Positions 16,910 to 26,869 are shown, counted from the stretch's first letter. The stretch is DNA of 59,746 nucleotides from Candidatus Gastranaerophilales bacterium (GCA_944324475.1 CALUWK010000007.1:1-59746); one strand, 5' to 3'. The notes: generated by a model from the letters alone, not told the origin. Numbers and translations: made by a program.

Positions 16910-17797
16910 TTAAATCCTATTAAACATTTTTTTTCTTAAATCTCTAAAAGTATATATTTTTAATTCCTTTGGAAGTTCGTTTATATATTTTTGATAGTCG
17001 GAATATGGTTTTTTCATTCTCCAAGGCTTTCCTGGGTATCCCGCATAATGAATTATTGCAGGTTTATTCTTTGCTTTTTTAATTTCATCATCTTTGTAAA
17101 TGAGCTTTAAATATTCATATTCTTTTATTGTAGTAAAATTGTTGTAATATATTCCCTGCAGAACGCAATATTTTAAATCTAAAGACAAAACATTCTGGCA
17201 AGTTATATTTACTAAATCTAAATCATAAGCTTTTAATTTATTTTTATAAATTCCTATATTTTTCATTAATTTGTTTAACATTTTTTCTTCAAGAAAACGT
17301 TTACAATTAAACAAAATCAGACCTGACCAGTAAATATAATCTTTTTTATTCTCATTGAAATATTTATGTTCAATAGCATTTGGGGTATTTTTTTCGGCTC
17401 TCACCATAGCCATTTCATAATCACTGACATCAGTTAAATAGAGTTCTTTTAAATCATCTTTAAACAAAACATCAACATCAGAATATATAACTTTATCGTA
17501 TTCCTTTAAAATTTCAGGAATTAATAGTCTATAATATACAATTTCAGTCCAAGACCCTTTATTTTTTGGTGCATTTTTGAATAAATCAGGATTAATATAA
17601 TGAAAAGCGATGTTGTGTTTTGTATTTTCCAATAATTTTGAAATATTTATTTGATCTTTTAAGCTAATATCCGAATGAAAAATTCTAATATCGTATGTTG
17701 TAGTTTCTTTAGCGCAATCAATTAAACTTTTAATTGCAATAGACGCGCCTAGAATTATTCTTGAATCGAAACAAAAAACAACGGGAATATTAGCCAT
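16910..17797 (-). CDS. Glycosyltransferase family 8
   Basis: 295 aa GT-A enzyme. 'VFCFDSRIILGASIAIKSL' is the N-terminal nucleotide-binding strand, 'VIYSDVDVLFKDDL' carries the DxD metal motif, and 'YWSGLILFNCKRFLEE' and 'IIHYAGYPGKPW' are GT8 blocks (relatives transfer galactose or glucose in LPS core). SD AGAGGAT precedes ATG 17797; it overlaps the upstream glycosyltransferase by 8 bases. Confidence 0.9.
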   Translation of the reverse strand: MANIPVVFCFDSRIILGASIAIKSLIDCAKETTTYDIRIFHSDISLKDQINISKLLENTKHNIAFHYINPDLFKNAPKNKGSWTEIVYYRLLIPEILKEYDKVIYSDVDVLFKDDLKELYLTDVSDYEMAMVRAEKNTPNAIEHKYFNENKKDYIYWSGLILFNCKRFLEEKMLNKLMKNIGIYKNKLKAYDLDLVNITCQNVLSLDLKYCVLQGIYYNNFTTIKEYEYLKLIYKDDEIKKAKNKPAIIHYAGYPGKPWRMKKPYSDYQKYINELPKELKIYTFRDLRKKMFNRI

Positions 17798-18869
17798 TAA
17801 TTAATCCTCTTAAACTTTCCAGCGAACGATTATAAAAATCTTTAGCATATATCTTTAAATTTTCTTGCAATTTTAAATATTCATCCTGTGTCATATTTAT
17901 GCCTTTTTCCATTGAAAGAGGGTATTCATCATCTTTATTATATATAATTGAATTATCTTCACTAAACCCGTTTATTGAGGCAAAATCTTTTAAAATGATG
18001 CAAGGTTTCAAAAAACCATATATAAGTTGAAAATTACCGCTTGTTCCTGTTGTATTATATCTTTGATGAGCAGGATTATCAGCGTTGTATGATGTTAACA
18101 TAAAATCAGCTTTTTCAATTTCATCATACATTTTATCAAAAGGTAATCTGCCTTTTATATCTATATATGGTCTTAATTCTTTGTTAAACGCTTTAAGAGT
18201 ACCTTTTCCGATGACTGTTACTTTAAAATTTTTATAGCCTTTTTTGTATAATTCTTCGATAGCATTAATTATTTGTTCGTTATTTTTTCTTTTATCTCTT
18301 ATTGCTCCAACTGTAACAAAATTTGTTATATCTTGATTTTTGGGAGTTATTTTGATTTCACCAAAATAATGGGGATTAATTACAATTGATTTTGCGCCTT
18401 TATAGTTTAATTTTCTTAAAGTAATTAAATCATCCTTCCATATTCCTTTATCAACGGCAAATTTTGCTTCATGTTCAACAAAAAATATTTTTGATTTATT
18501 GGCATTTTGACTAAAAGTATTGTAAATTTCATCATAATTTACTTCATCATAAAGTTTTCCGACCGTTGTAACCAAAAGCCCTTTTACATCAGATAAATCA
18601 GTATTTTTAAAATATTTTCTTATTTGTTTTTGGCTTAATTTATTAAATGAAATATTTTCGTTATTATTAAATCTTGAAAATAGCCCTTCTTTATATCTAT
18701 CGGGAGTAATCAAAACACTAACGTGATATCCTAAATCCAATAAATATTTACAAAAGCCGGGGACAACTTCGGCATGGCTTTTTGAACATGGCTCCCAAAC
18801 TAAAAAAGTATTTTCTTTTATAGCAGGAACTTTTTTTTTATTAAATAAATCAAAAAAAATATATTTCAT
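17790..18869 (-). CDS. GT-B glycosyltransferase
   Basis: 359 aa. The second half resembles GT1/GT4 enzymes: 'NFVTVGAIRDKRKNNEQII', 'KVTVIGKGTL', 'IDIKGRLPFDKMYDEIEKA' and a donor-site region ending 'FLKPCIILKDFASINGFS'. Donor and acceptor cannot be inferred. It is the first gene of the 14-kb minus-strand glycan operon, 28 bases downstream of the leuC-like gene, with SD AAAGGTTT before ATG 18869. Confidence 0.8.
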   Translation of the reverse strand: MKYIFFDLFNKKKVPAIKENTFLVWEPCSKSHAEVVPGFCKYLLDLGYHVSVLITPDRYKEGLFSRFNNNENISFNKLSQKQIRKYFKNTDLSDVKGLLVTTVGKLYDEVNYDEIYNTFSQNANKSKIFFVEHEAKFAVDKGIWKDDLITLRKLNYKGAKSIVINPHYFGEIKITPKNQDITNFVTVGAIRDKRKNNEQIINAIEELYKKGYKNFKVTVIGKGTLKAFNKELRPYIDIKGRLPFDKMYDEIEKADFMLTSYNADNPAHQRYNTTGTSGNFQLIYGFLKPCIILKDFASINGFSEDNSIIYNKDDEYPLSMEKGINMTQDEYLKLQENLKIYAKDFYNRSLESLRGLING

Positions 18870-18897
18870 AAACCTTTTTCTCTTGATTATTATGTTA

Positions 18898-20130
18898 TTA
18901 ACAAATATATCCTGCTATTGCGGATTTTGCTGCCGTATAGGGACTTGAAAGATATATAAATCCGTTTGTATTACCCATACGTCCTTGAAAATTTCTATTT
19001 TGAGTTGCAAGACAAATTTCACCGTCTCCCAGTATTCCGCCATGAACTCCAACACATGGTCCACAACCTGCAGGGATTAAATTGGCTCCGGCTTCCAAAA
19101 ATATCTCTAATAAGCCTTCTTTTGCCGCTTGAATATATATTTCCTTGCTTGCAGGAGCAATGATGAGTCTAACATCGGATGCTACATGTTTATTTTTTAA
19201 AACATTAGCCGCAATTCTTAAATCCTCAATTCTTCCATTGGTACAAGTTCCGATAAATACTTGATTTATTTTAATTTTATCAAGTTTTGAAACTTCTTTA
19301 ACATTATCAACGGTGTGCGGGCATGCGACCATAGGGTTAATTATTGAAGCATCAATTTTAATTATTTTTTCATAAATGGCATCATCATCCATCTTAATTT
19401 CTTTATATTTGTCGCCTCTACCTCTTGAAATTAAATATTCTTTTGTTTTTTCATCCGTTTCAAAAAGCCCTGCCTTGGCGCCTGCCTCAACAGCCATGTT
19501 TGCTAGCGTAAAACGTTCAGACATTTCCATATTTTTAATTGTCTCACCGCAAAATTCTAATGCTTTATATGTTGCTCCATCTGCCCCTATTAAACCAATT
19601 AAGTACAGCATTAAATCCTTAGCACAAACATTTTTTTTAAATTCGCCATTTACTTCAATTTTAAATGATTCAGGTACTTTAAACCAAGTCTTTCCATATG
19701 CCATCGAAACGGCAATATCTGTTGATCCCATACCTGTTGCAAACGCCCCTAGAGCGCCTGATGTACAAGTATGGGAGTCGGCTCCAACAAGAATTTCTCC
19801 AGGATTAACAAAGTTTTCAACTAATCTTTGATGACAAACTCCACATCCGATATCAGACAATACCGCTCCATATTCATTTGCAAAATCACGTATTATATTG
19901 TGAGCATTTGATAATTCTTTTCTTGGAGAAGGTGCGGCATGGTCAATAAAAAGGATAGTTCTTTTAGGATTGAATAATTTTTTATTTAATTTTTTAAATT
20001 CCTTTATAGCTAATGGGCCTGTACCATCTTGAGTTGCACAAACATCAACACTTGCTACAACAAGTTCTTTAAATTTAACATCATATCCGACATGATTTGA
20101 TAAAATTTTTTGAGCTAAAGTTTGTCCCAT
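18898..20130 (-). CDS. leuC: LeuC/homoaconitase-type hydro-lyase large subunit (copy 1)
   Basis: 410 aa of the aconitase superfamily, [4Fe-4S] dehydratase large subunit. Cluster cysteines are in 'FIGTCTNGRIEDL' and 'PAGCGPCVGVHGG'; '[21 protein letters not shown]' and 'IGCGVCHQRLVE' are substrate-region motifs. Family members isomerise 2-isopropylmalate, homocitrate or citramalate. A separate small subunit (LeuD) is required and is not in the window. ATG 20130 is preceded by GGAG; the ATG at 20142 lies upstream of that SD. Confidence 0.88.
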   Translation of the reverse strand: MGQTLAQKILSNHVGYDVKFKELVVASVDVCATQDGTGPLAIKEFKKLNKKLFNPKRTILFIDHAAPSPRKELSNAHNIIRDFANEYGAVLSDIGCGVCHQRLVENFVNPGEILVGADSHTCTSGALGAFATGMGSTDIAVSMAYGKTWFKVPESFKIEVNGEFKKNVCAKDLMLYLIGLIGADGATYKALEFCGETIKNMEMSERFTLANMAVEAGAKAGLFETDEKTKEYLISRGRGDKYKEIKMDDDAIYEKIIKIDASIINPMVACPHTVDNVKEVSKLDKIKINQVFIGTCTNGRIEDLRIAANVLKNKHVASDVRLIIAPASKEIYIQAAKEGLLEIFLEAGANLIPAGCGPCVGVHGGILGDGEICLATQNRNFQGRMGNTNGFIYLSSPYTAAKSAIAGYIC

Positions 20131-20262
20131 AATCAACTCCATATTTTTTTAAATTATAAAACAAAAAAGCTTTAAATGATAGTTATTTTTCGTTTAATTA
20201 TATGATAACAAATGCCTTGTTTTTTATGATAATAAAGCAATAAATTAGGAGTTTTATAACTT

Positions 20263-21033
20263 ATGGATATAGCAGCGTTAATTGGTACATTTTTAGGTAT
20301 AGGTTTTATACTGGCCGGACAAGCACTTGAAGGCGGTAATATTGGTCAATTACTTCAAATTACAGCAGCTTTTATTGTAGTTGGTGGTACAGCTGGTGCA
20401 GTTTTTTTGAGTTTTCCTCTTGAAGATTTTAAAATCGCAGGAGAATGTATAGGGGTTGTGTATTTTGGAAAAGCTCCAAAATTGGAAATTCTGATTCAAG
20501 AGATTATTGGTTATGCTCAAAAAGCACGCAAAGAAGGAGTAATTGTTCTTGAAAAAGAAGCAAAAAACGCATCCCATCCACTTTTAAAATTAGGGCTTGA
20601 AGCTGTTGCAGATGGAGCTGATCCTACTTTGGTTAAAGATATGATGGAAACTCAATTATCTCAATTACAAGAAAAAATTGCAGCAGGAGCTAAGGTTTTG
20701 GAATCTGCAGGTGGTTATTCTCCGACATTAGGTATCATTGGTGCTGTATTGGGGTTAATTCAAGTTATGCAAAATCTTTCTGATCCATCTAAATTAGGAG
20801 CAGGTATTGCGGTTGCTTTTGTTGCAACAATATATGGTCTTGTTGTGGCTAATCTTATTACAATACCTTACTCAACAAGAACAAAAAGAAAATATGCAAG
20901 AATTTTTACATCAATGGAACTTATGATTGAAGGAATTTTATCAATTCAGGCAGGCGAATCCCCTGCTTTAATTGAAAGAAAACTTGAATGTTACATAGTT
21001 GAAGGTAAACCTAAAAAAGGAAATAATGCTTAA
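20263..21033 (+). CDS. motA: Flagellar motor stator protein MotA
   Basis: 256 aa, four predicted membrane helices. 'MDIAALIGTFLGIGFIL', 'IVVGGTAGAVFLSFPLEDF', 'LESAGGYSPTLGIIGAVLGL' (conserved proline at the stator channel) and 'GIAVAFVATIYGLVVANL' match MotA. SD TAGGAG precedes ATG 20263. The stop overlaps the motB start (TAATG), so the two are translationally coupled. Confidence 0.95.
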   Translation: MDIAALIGTFLGIGFILAGQALEGGNIGQLLQITAAFIVVGGTAGAVFLSFPLEDFKIAGECIGVVYFGKAPKLEILIQEIIGYAQKARKEGVIVLEKEAKNASHPLLKLGLEAVADGADPTLVKDMMETQLSQLQEKIAAGAKVLESAGGYSPTLGIIGAVLGLIQVMQNLSDPSKLGAGIAVAFVATIYGLVVANLITIPYSTRTKRKYARIFTSMELMIEGILSIQAGESPALIERKLECYIVEGKPKKGNNA

Positions 21034-22025
21034 TGGCAAGAAAAAAACCGGCAGAAGATCATGAAAATTTAGAACGTTGGCTGGTTTCTTATGCCGACTT
21101 TATGACGCTGCTTTTTGCAACGTTTGTGGTATTGTACGCCCTTGCTCAATCAGATGTTAATTCATTTAAAAATATAGAAGAAGCATTAAAAAAAGCTTTC
21201 AGTCAAAGTATTTTTAGTGATAATACAAATATCATGGAAGGTCAAGATTCTATTTTAGATGGCAATCAAGGCGCAATGAATCCTTTAATGCTTGAATATA
21301 TGAGCACTAAATATGAACAAAGTTCTTATGAAGATATTAAAGATGAAATTGAAAAATTAAAAGAAGACGGTCTAAGTGCAGAAATTGACGACAGAGGGCT
21401 TGTTATACGTTTAAATAGTCATGCAATACAATTTGCAGCCGGTGGGGCTGATTTATCCAAAAAATCATACGATATTTTAAATGCTGTTGCAAAAATCATT
21501 AAAGAAAAATTTTCGATTCATTATATACAAGTTGAAGGACATACTGATTCAGACCCTATTTCAAATCCTAAATATCCTTCAAATTGGGAATTATCAAGTG
21601 CCAGAGCATCAAGAGTTGTAAGATATTTAATTAATTCGCAAGGTTTTAATCCAAAGTTATTTATAGCAACAGGACTTGCAGATACAGTTCCCGTGGTTGC
21701 TAATACAACTGCGCAAAATAAAGCTAAAAATAGACGTGTTGAAATAATTATTTTAAGAAATAAAAATAAAAATTTATCCAAAAAAGATATGCAAGAAATA
21801 ATTAAAGAAGTTCAAATTGATCAAAAAAAAGCTAAAATTCAAAAACAACCCTCAAAAGCTATTGAAGGACTAATTGGAAACGATAAAGAGCTATTGCAAA
21901 ATGTTATTGATCTTACAGACCAATACGAAAATGAAAACAAAAGGTTAGATTCGCTTGATAAAAATGACTATATGCATGATGGAATAAAACCTGAATTTAT
22001 GGAGCAAAATAATGACAAAAAATAA
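21033..22025 (+). CDS. motB: Flagellar motor stator protein MotB
   Basis: 330 aa. One N-terminal membrane segment with the proton-carrying aspartate in 'SYADFMTLLFATFVVLYAL', a linker, then an OmpA-type peptidoglycan-binding domain ('VEGHTDSDPI', 'NWELSSARASRVVRYL', 'NRRVEIIILRN'). It has a charged ~70-residue C-terminal extension rich in Lys/Asp. It overlaps motA by one base and the patatin gene by 14. Confidence 0.95.
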   Translation: MARKKPAEDHENLERWLVSYADFMTLLFATFVVLYALAQSDVNSFKNIEEALKKAFSQSIFSDNTNIMEGQDSILDGNQGAMNPLMLEYMSTKYEQSSYEDIKDEIEKLKEDGLSAEIDDRGLVIRLNSHAIQFAAGGADLSKKSYDILNAVAKIIKEKFSIHYIQVEGHTDSDPISNPKYPSNWELSSARASRVVRYLINSQGFNPKLFIATGLADTVPVVANTTAQNKAKNRRVEIIILRNKNKNLSKKDMQEIIKEVQIDQKKAKIQKQPSKAIEGLIGNDKELLQNVIDLTDQYENENKRLDSLDKNDYMHDGIKPEFMEQNNDKK

Positions 22026-23193
22026 TTATTTTGCAGTTTTTGGCGGAGGTGGCATTAGAGGAATAGCATATTGCGGGGCATATAAAGCACTAATCGAAAA
22101 TAATATTTCTTTAACAGGGTGTGCCGGAAGTTCTATTGGAGCTGTCTTTGCAAGTTTGCTTGCAATTAATTATTCTTATGATGAAATTTATGATATTTTA
22201 TCAAACACCGGATTTGAAATGTTTATAGATATAAACATTGATTTTAAAAAAGAATTGGCACTTTCTAAAGGAAAGATTTTTCTTGAGTGGATGAGAGAAA
22301 AAATTGAAAAAAAATTTTATAGAGAAAATTATCAAAAAGGTAAAATGCCCCCAGTAAAATTTAGTGATATTCAATCAAAATTGATTATTTATTCTGTTGA
22401 TTTAACAAATTTAAAATTTTTTGAATTTTCAAAAGAAAAAACTCCCGATTTTGAAATAGCTTCAGCAATAAGAGCAAGTGTATCTATGCCTGGGCTTTTT
22501 GTTCCTTTTGAATATGAAGGTAATTTAATTGTTGATGGCGATTTGTTAAAATCAATGCCACTTTGGAGAGTTACAAATTCAATTAAAAGTTTAGATGAAA
22601 GAATTTTAGAGTTCAGATTAGAAGATAATGAAACACCAAAAAAAATAACGAATTCTCTTGAATATATTAATCGTGTATACAATGCCATTTGTGGTTTTGC
22701 AACCGATTATATAGTTGATTTATATAGAGAAAAAGATAAATTTGATTATATAAAAATTAACACAAAAGACGTATCTGTCGTTGATTTTTTAATTCCAAAA
22801 GAAAAGAAGAAAGAGTTATTTGATGTCGGGTATGAAACTACATATAATTATTTTAAGACTTTCTTTCCTGAAAAAAAGAAAAAGTTATTTATAAAGTATG
22901 AAAAACTGTTTAAATATTTAAACAGTTTTCAGAAAGAATTTAATAAAAGGAATATAGTTAATTCTTATTTGAAGCTTTGTGAATTGTTTGTTTTTTTATG
23001 TGAAGAAAAACAGTACCTTGATTCCAAGATTTTTCAAATGATAATCGATTTTAAAAACGAATTTATGAGAAATTACAAGTCAGTTAGCATTTTGGGTTTT
23101 AAAACGGCAATAAGTATCAACAAAGAAAAAATGTCAAAAGAAATACTTGAAATTATTAAAATTACTACACTTAAAATGTCTGAACTAAATTAA
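22012..23193 (+). CDS. Patatin-like phospholipase family protein
   Basis: 393 aa. The oxyanion loop 'FGGGGIRGIAY', nucleophile elbow 'GSSIGAVFAS' (GxSxG) and the catalytic Asp in 'NLIVDGDLLKSMP' give a complete Ser-Asp dyad. The C-terminal ~150 residues are a charged helical extension. It is probably an acyl hydrolase acting on membrane lipids. It overlaps motB by 14 bases, so it is in the mot operon. No signal peptide is visible. Confidence 0.88.
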   Translation: MTKNNYFAVFGGGGIRGIAYCGAYKALIENNISLTGCAGSSIGAVFASLLAINYSYDEIYDILSNTGFEMFIDINIDFKKELALSKGKIFLEWMREKIEKKFYRENYQKGKMPPVKFSDIQSKLIIYSVDLTNLKFFEFSKEKTPDFEIASAIRASVSMPGLFVPFEYEGNLIVDGDLLKSMPLWRVTNSIKSLDERILEFRLEDNETPKKITNSLEYINRVYNAICGFATDYIVDLYREKDKFDYIKINTKDVSVVDFLIPKEKKKELFDVGYETTYNYFKTFFPEKKKKLFIKYEKLFKYLNSFQKEFNKRNIVNSYLKLCELFVFLCEEKQYLDSKIFQMIIDFKNEFMRNYKSVSILGFKTAISINKEKMSKEILEIIKITTLKMSELN

Positions 23194-24539
23194 TAATTCT
23201 TATAAATTATTCCGATTAACCCATTTTCAAAATTCTTTATTATAGCCATTCTTTTAGGAGAATTTTGTATCATAATTGAAAAAATAACATCCCTTTTTTT
23301 CTTTGTTTTCATTGTACCTGTAATACAAGAAATTTGAGAAAGTGTACCAGTTTTTGCTCTTAAATTATTTTCAAGGAATAAAAGTCTGTTTTTTAAGGTT
23401 CCTTTTTTAGGGGTTGCCATAAGATTTTTGAAATTTTCATCCTTGCATAATTCTTTTAATACTTTAGCGCAAAAATCCGCGTTAACCAGATTGTATCTTG
23501 ACACACCACTACCATCTTTTATTGTAATACCATCAGTGTAAAATTTTTCAAACTTTTCTTTAAACATATTAATCGCATCATCTAATGTAGCAGGATGTTT
23601 ATAATTTATATATTTTGCAGCGGCAACTTTAAATACTGTTTCTGAAGTAAAATTATCAGATTGGATCAATACCTCTTTTGAAACATCCTCGATTGAATGT
23701 GATATGCAGACAACTTTCTGTGCGTCTTTTGGCAGTTTTTTTCTTTTTATTTTTTTATCATATATTATTCCGTTTTTTGAAATAGATTTTAAAAGTTTTA
23801 TATTAAAATTAAGCTCCGGATCAGGTACAGGCAATTTTATTATTTCATCTTTTGAAATTTTACCTTGAAAATTAATTACAGCAGAATCTTCACCATGTAA
23901 TTTTTTAATTTTAATTTCTTGTACATTTGAATCTGCAGGAGCAAGCTCCAGTTCATTAATTATAGGTAACTTATAATCATCATTTTGAATTATATCAACC
24001 TTTGTTGCAAGACTTGAACGGTTTACAGCGATATCGACATAATTTTTATCAATTATATAAGGGCTATGAGGTCTTGAATTTGGCCACATATCATCTGACA
24101 TCCAACCGTCAGGATAAGGTACCTTATCAATAATAGTATCATCTATATATATGCCTTGAATTTTATTTGTATCAATTTTTGATTTAAGTTCACTAAAAAG
24201 ATAATTTAAATCACTTTGACTAAATAAAGGATCAGCTCCTAATTTTATATATAAATGATTTTTTGCATCTTTATAAATAGCTGTCTCAAATTTATAATCT
24301 TTACCAAGTTCAAGATAATCAGCACCAAAAGTTAAAACTTTCATGGTACTTGCAGGATTTAAAAGCTTTGTTTCATTTCTTTTGTATAAAATTTTGTCAC
24401 TGTTCTTTTCAATTAGATAAATACCGACAGTTGATGAAATACCAAAACCTGATTGTTTGATATATTTTTGGATTTCATTTGCAAAATTAGGTAAACTTAT
24501 AAATAAAGATATAATTACCGATATAATAATCTTTTTCAA
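23190..24539 (-). CDS. dacB: D-alanyl-D-alanine carboxypeptidase/endopeptidase (PBP4, peptidase S13)
   Basis: 449 aa. Signal peptide at the N-terminus ('KKIIISVIISLFISLP'), SxxK motif in 'NPASTMKVLTFGADYL', SxN-like 'KDGSGVSRYNLV' and KTG in 'LRAKTGTLSQISC': the penicillin-binding protein 4 pattern of a periplasmic peptidoglycan hydrolase. The start chosen is TTG 24539, 8 bases after GAGGAG at the end of the leuC copy 2 gene; the longer frame (24581) would overlap leuC and bury the signal peptide. It converges with the patatin gene, overlapping by 4 bases. Confidence 0.92.
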   Translation of the reverse strand: MKKIIISVIISLFISLPNFANEIQKYIKQSGFGISSTVGIYLIEKNSDKILYKRNETKLLNPASTMKVLTFGADYLELGKDYKFETAIYKDAKNHLYIKLGADPLFSQSDLNYLFSELKSKIDTNKIQGIYIDDTIIDKVPYPDGWMSDDMWPNSRPHSPYIIDKNYVDIAVNRSSLATKVDIIQNDDYKLPIINELELAPADSNVQEIKIKKLHGEDSAVINFQGKISKDEIIKLPVPDPELNFNIKLLKSISKNGIIYDKKIKRKKLPKDAQKVVCISHSIEDVSKEVLIQSDNFTSETVFKVAAAKYINYKHPATLDDAINMFKEKFEKFYTDGITIKDGSGVSRYNLVNADFCAKVLKELCKDENFKNLMATPKKGTLKNRLLFLENNLRAKTGTLSQISCITGTMKTKKKRDVIFSIMIQNSPKRMAIIKNFENGLIGIIYKNY

Positions 24540-24540
24540 T

Positions 24541-25818
24541 CTATAACTCCTCAGGACTTCCAATTCTTCCCAAAACAGCACTTGCTGCCGCTATATAGGG
24601 GCTTGATAAATATACTTTTGAATCCACATGACCCATGCGCCCTACAAAATTTCTGTTTGTTGTAGATATACAAACTTCATCTTTAGCCAAGACTCCACAA
24701 TGTCCACCCAAACAAGGACCGCATGTTGGAGTAGAAATTGCAGCTCCTGCTTCTATTAATGTTTGATAATATCCAAGCTCTATTGATTTCAATATAATTT
24801 CTTGAGTTGCCGGAAAAATAATTAAACGTACATCGGGATGAACTTTTTTATCTTTTAAAATTTCCGCAGCCATTTTTATATCTTCTAAACGTCCATTTGT
24901 GCAACTGCCTATAATAACTTGATTAACTTTAATGTTATCTTTTATTGCTTCATCTATTGTATGTGTATTTTCGGGCAGATGCGGATATGCAACGATAGGA
25001 CGGATTTTGGATACATCATATTCTATAATTTTTTCGTATTCAGCATCTTTATCGCTTTTCAAATATAAAGGTTCTCTGACTGAACGATTTTTTAAATATT
25101 CTTTAGTAATTTCATCCGGTTCTATTATGCCATTTTTTGCTCCTGCTTCAATAGCCATATTGCAAACTGTAAATCGTCCGTCCATATCTAATGACGATAT
25201 TGTACTTCCGCTAAATTCTAAAGTTTTATATAAAGCGCCGTCAACTCCAATATTGCCAATTAAATATAAAATTAAATCTTTTGCAGTTACATACTTTTTA
25301 AGTTTGCCATTAAAAATAACTTTAACAGATGATGGAACTTTAAACCATGTTGAACCAGATGCTATAGCACATCCCAAATCAGTTGAACCAACTCCTGTTG
25401 AAAATGCCCCTAATGCACCATAAGTACAAGTATGTGAATCTGCCCCTATAATTAAATCACCTGCAGTTACAATTCCTTTTTCGGGCAATAGGGCATGTTC
25501 TATACCCATTGTTCCAACATCAAATTTATATAAAAGATTTTTTGATTTTATAAAATCTCTTAATATCTTTGCTTGTTGAGCTGATTTTATATCTTTATTT
25601 GGTACAAAATGATCAGGCACCAAAATAACCCTTGACTTATCAAAAACTTCTTTTGCACCTATATTATTAAAAACATTAATTGCAATTGGTCCTGTTATAT
25701 CGTTAGCAAGAACAACATCAATTTTAGCTTCAATCAAATCACCGGATTTAACGTAATCTTTACCCGAATGGAGTGCAAAAATCTTTTCAGTTATAGTCAT
25801 AGGATTATTATTTTGCAT
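24541..25818 (-). CDS. leuC: 3-isopropylmalate dehydratase large subunit (copy 2)
   Basis: 425 aa, aconitase superfamily. Cluster cysteines are in '[13 protein letters not shown]' and '[14 protein letters not shown]', with '[21 protein letters not shown]' as in copy 1. It differs from copy 1 at the '[14 protein letters not shown]' region (copy 1: GCGVCHQRLVE), so the paralogues may have different substrates. Neither LeuD nor LeuB is nearby. It is in a minus-strand operon with the small Cys4 protein and the NfnA-like gene upstream and dacB downstream. Confidence 0.9.
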   Translation of the reverse strand: MQNNNPMTITEKIFALHSGKDYVKSGDLIEAKIDVVLANDITGPIAINVFNNIGAKEVFDKSRVILVPDHFVPNKDIKSAQQAKILRDFIKSKNLLYKFDVGTMGIEHALLPEKGIVTAGDLIIGADSHTCTYGALGAFSTGVGSTDLGCAIASGSTWFKVPSSVKVIFNGKLKKYVTAKDLILYLIGNIGVDGALYKTLEFSGSTISSLDMDGRFTVCNMAIEAGAKNGIIEPDEITKEYLKNRSVREPLYLKSDKDAEYEKIIEYDVSKIRPIVAYPHLPENTHTIDEAIKDNIKVNQVIIGSCTNGRLEDIKMAAEILKDKKVHPDVRLIIFPATQEIILKSIELGYYQTLIEAGAAISTPTCGPCLGGHCGVLAKDEVCISTTNRNFVGRMGHVDSKVYLSSPYIAAASAVLGRIGSPEEL

Positions 25819-25821
25819 TTT

Positions 25822-26007
25822 TTACTTTACCTGTTTTGATTTAATATCTAAAACATTATTATGTCCTATAACATAAGCAACACAAGTCTTAGTACTTGAA
25901 ATATACCAAGCACAATTTTCTTGTAAACAAATCCTATAGTCATTATTGCCTGCTGACAATAAAGGACAAAAAGGTATTTTCTTTTTAGGTGTATTCATTT
26001 CAACCAT
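25822..26007 (-). CDS. Small four-cysteine protein, unknown function
   Basis: 61 aa with C14, C27, C32 and C42 ('FCPLLSAG', 'ICLQENCAWY', 'TCVAYVIG'), a spacing that could bind a metal or small Fe-S cluster. I do not recognise a named family. ATG 26007 has a good SD (GAGGA, formed by the end of the NfnA-like gene) and the gene is 3 bases from leuC copy 2, so it is very likely real and cotranscribed. Confidence 0.7.
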   Translation of the reverse strand: MVEMNTPKKKIPFCPLLSAGNNDYRICLQENCAWYISSTKTCVAYVIGHNNVLDIKSKQVK

Positions 26008-26008
26008 G

Positions 26009-26869
26009 TTAAATCCTCGTTTTTTCTAACTCTATACCCTTTTTAATTAAATTACATTTAGTTTCATCACATTTCTTTTCTTCATCTTTATAAATTTTTG
26101 AACGATTTATAACTTCATCGAAGTCAATCAAATGGGCGTCAAAATCAGGACCATCTACGCATGCAAATTTAATTTTTCCACCAACCGTTACTCGGCATGC
26201 CCCGCACATACCAGTGCCATCTACCATAATCGGATTCATAGATGCTTCTGTTTTAATTTTGTAAGGACGAGTTAATTCCGCAACAGCTCTCATCATCGGC
26301 ATTGGACCAACTGCAATAACATAATCAACTTTTTCATTATTTATGATTTCTTGTGCGACATTTGTTGTAAATCCTTTAATTCCGTAACTTCCGTCATCTG
26401 TTGTTATATGTAGTTCGCTTACTGCATTTTTCATTTTATCTTCCCAAAAAATCAAATCTTTTGTTCTTGCGCCCATAACCATGTGAACTTTATTTCCTGC
26501 TTCCTTGAATGCTTTTGCAATTAAATAACATGGTGCTGCACCGTAGCCGCCTGCAACGCAAATTACTGTACCATATTTTTCAATATGAGTAGGGACGCCT
26601 AAGGGGCCTACAATATCTTCTATACAGTCGCCAACTTCGAGTGAAGCGAGTTTTTTTGTCGTATAACCAACTGCCATATATACAATTGTTAAAATGCTGT
26701 TTTCTCTATCATAGTCAGCTATTGTTAAAGGAATACGCTCAGAATTTTTGTCTGTTCTCAGTATTATAAATTGCCCAGCTTTTGCATTTTTTGTAATAAA
26801 AGGTGCTCTGACCCTTATTTCATATTGATTTTTGCATAATTCTTTTTTATATAAAATTTCATATCCCAT
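26009..26869 (-). CDS. Ferredoxin-NADP reductase-like FAD/NAD subunit (NfnA/SudB/PyrK-like)
   Basis: 286 aa. N-terminal FAD domain ('AGQFIILRTDKNSERIPLTI'), NAD domain ('VICVAGGYGAAPCYLIAKAF') and a C-terminal [2Fe-2S] motif 'DGTGMCGACRVTVGGKIKF' with a later Cys. This is the small subunit of NADH-dependent ferredoxin:NADP oxidoreductase or sulfide dehydrogenase. The usual partner (GltD-like NfnB) is not adjacent. SD GGAGGGAA precedes ATG 26869. Confidence 0.88.
   Translation of the reverse strand: MGYEILYKKELCKNQYEIRVRAPFITKNAKAGQFIILRTDKNSERIPLTIADYDRENSILTIVYMAVGYTTKKLASLEVGDCIEDIVGPLGVPTHIEKYGTVICVAGGYGAAPCYLIAKAFKEAGNKVHMVMGARTKDLIFWEDKMKNAVSELHITTDDGSYGIKGFTTNVAQEIINNEKVDYVIAVGPMPMMRAVAELTRPYKIKTEASMNPIMVDGTGMCGACRVTVGGKIKFACVDGPDFDAHLIDFDEVINRSKIYKDEEKKCDETKCNLIKKGIELEKTRI

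Noticed and set aside
4508-18869. Sialic acid (Neu5Ac) pathway
   Set aside because: NeuA/B/C-family genes alone could suggest it, but legB and legC in the same operon point to a 6-deoxy diamino nonulosonate.
19376-19831. 151-aa plus-strand ORF inside leuC copy 1 (a similar one lies in copy 2 at 24932-25423)
   Set aside because: Both are antisense shadows of the same conserved gene region, which explains their resemblance to each other.
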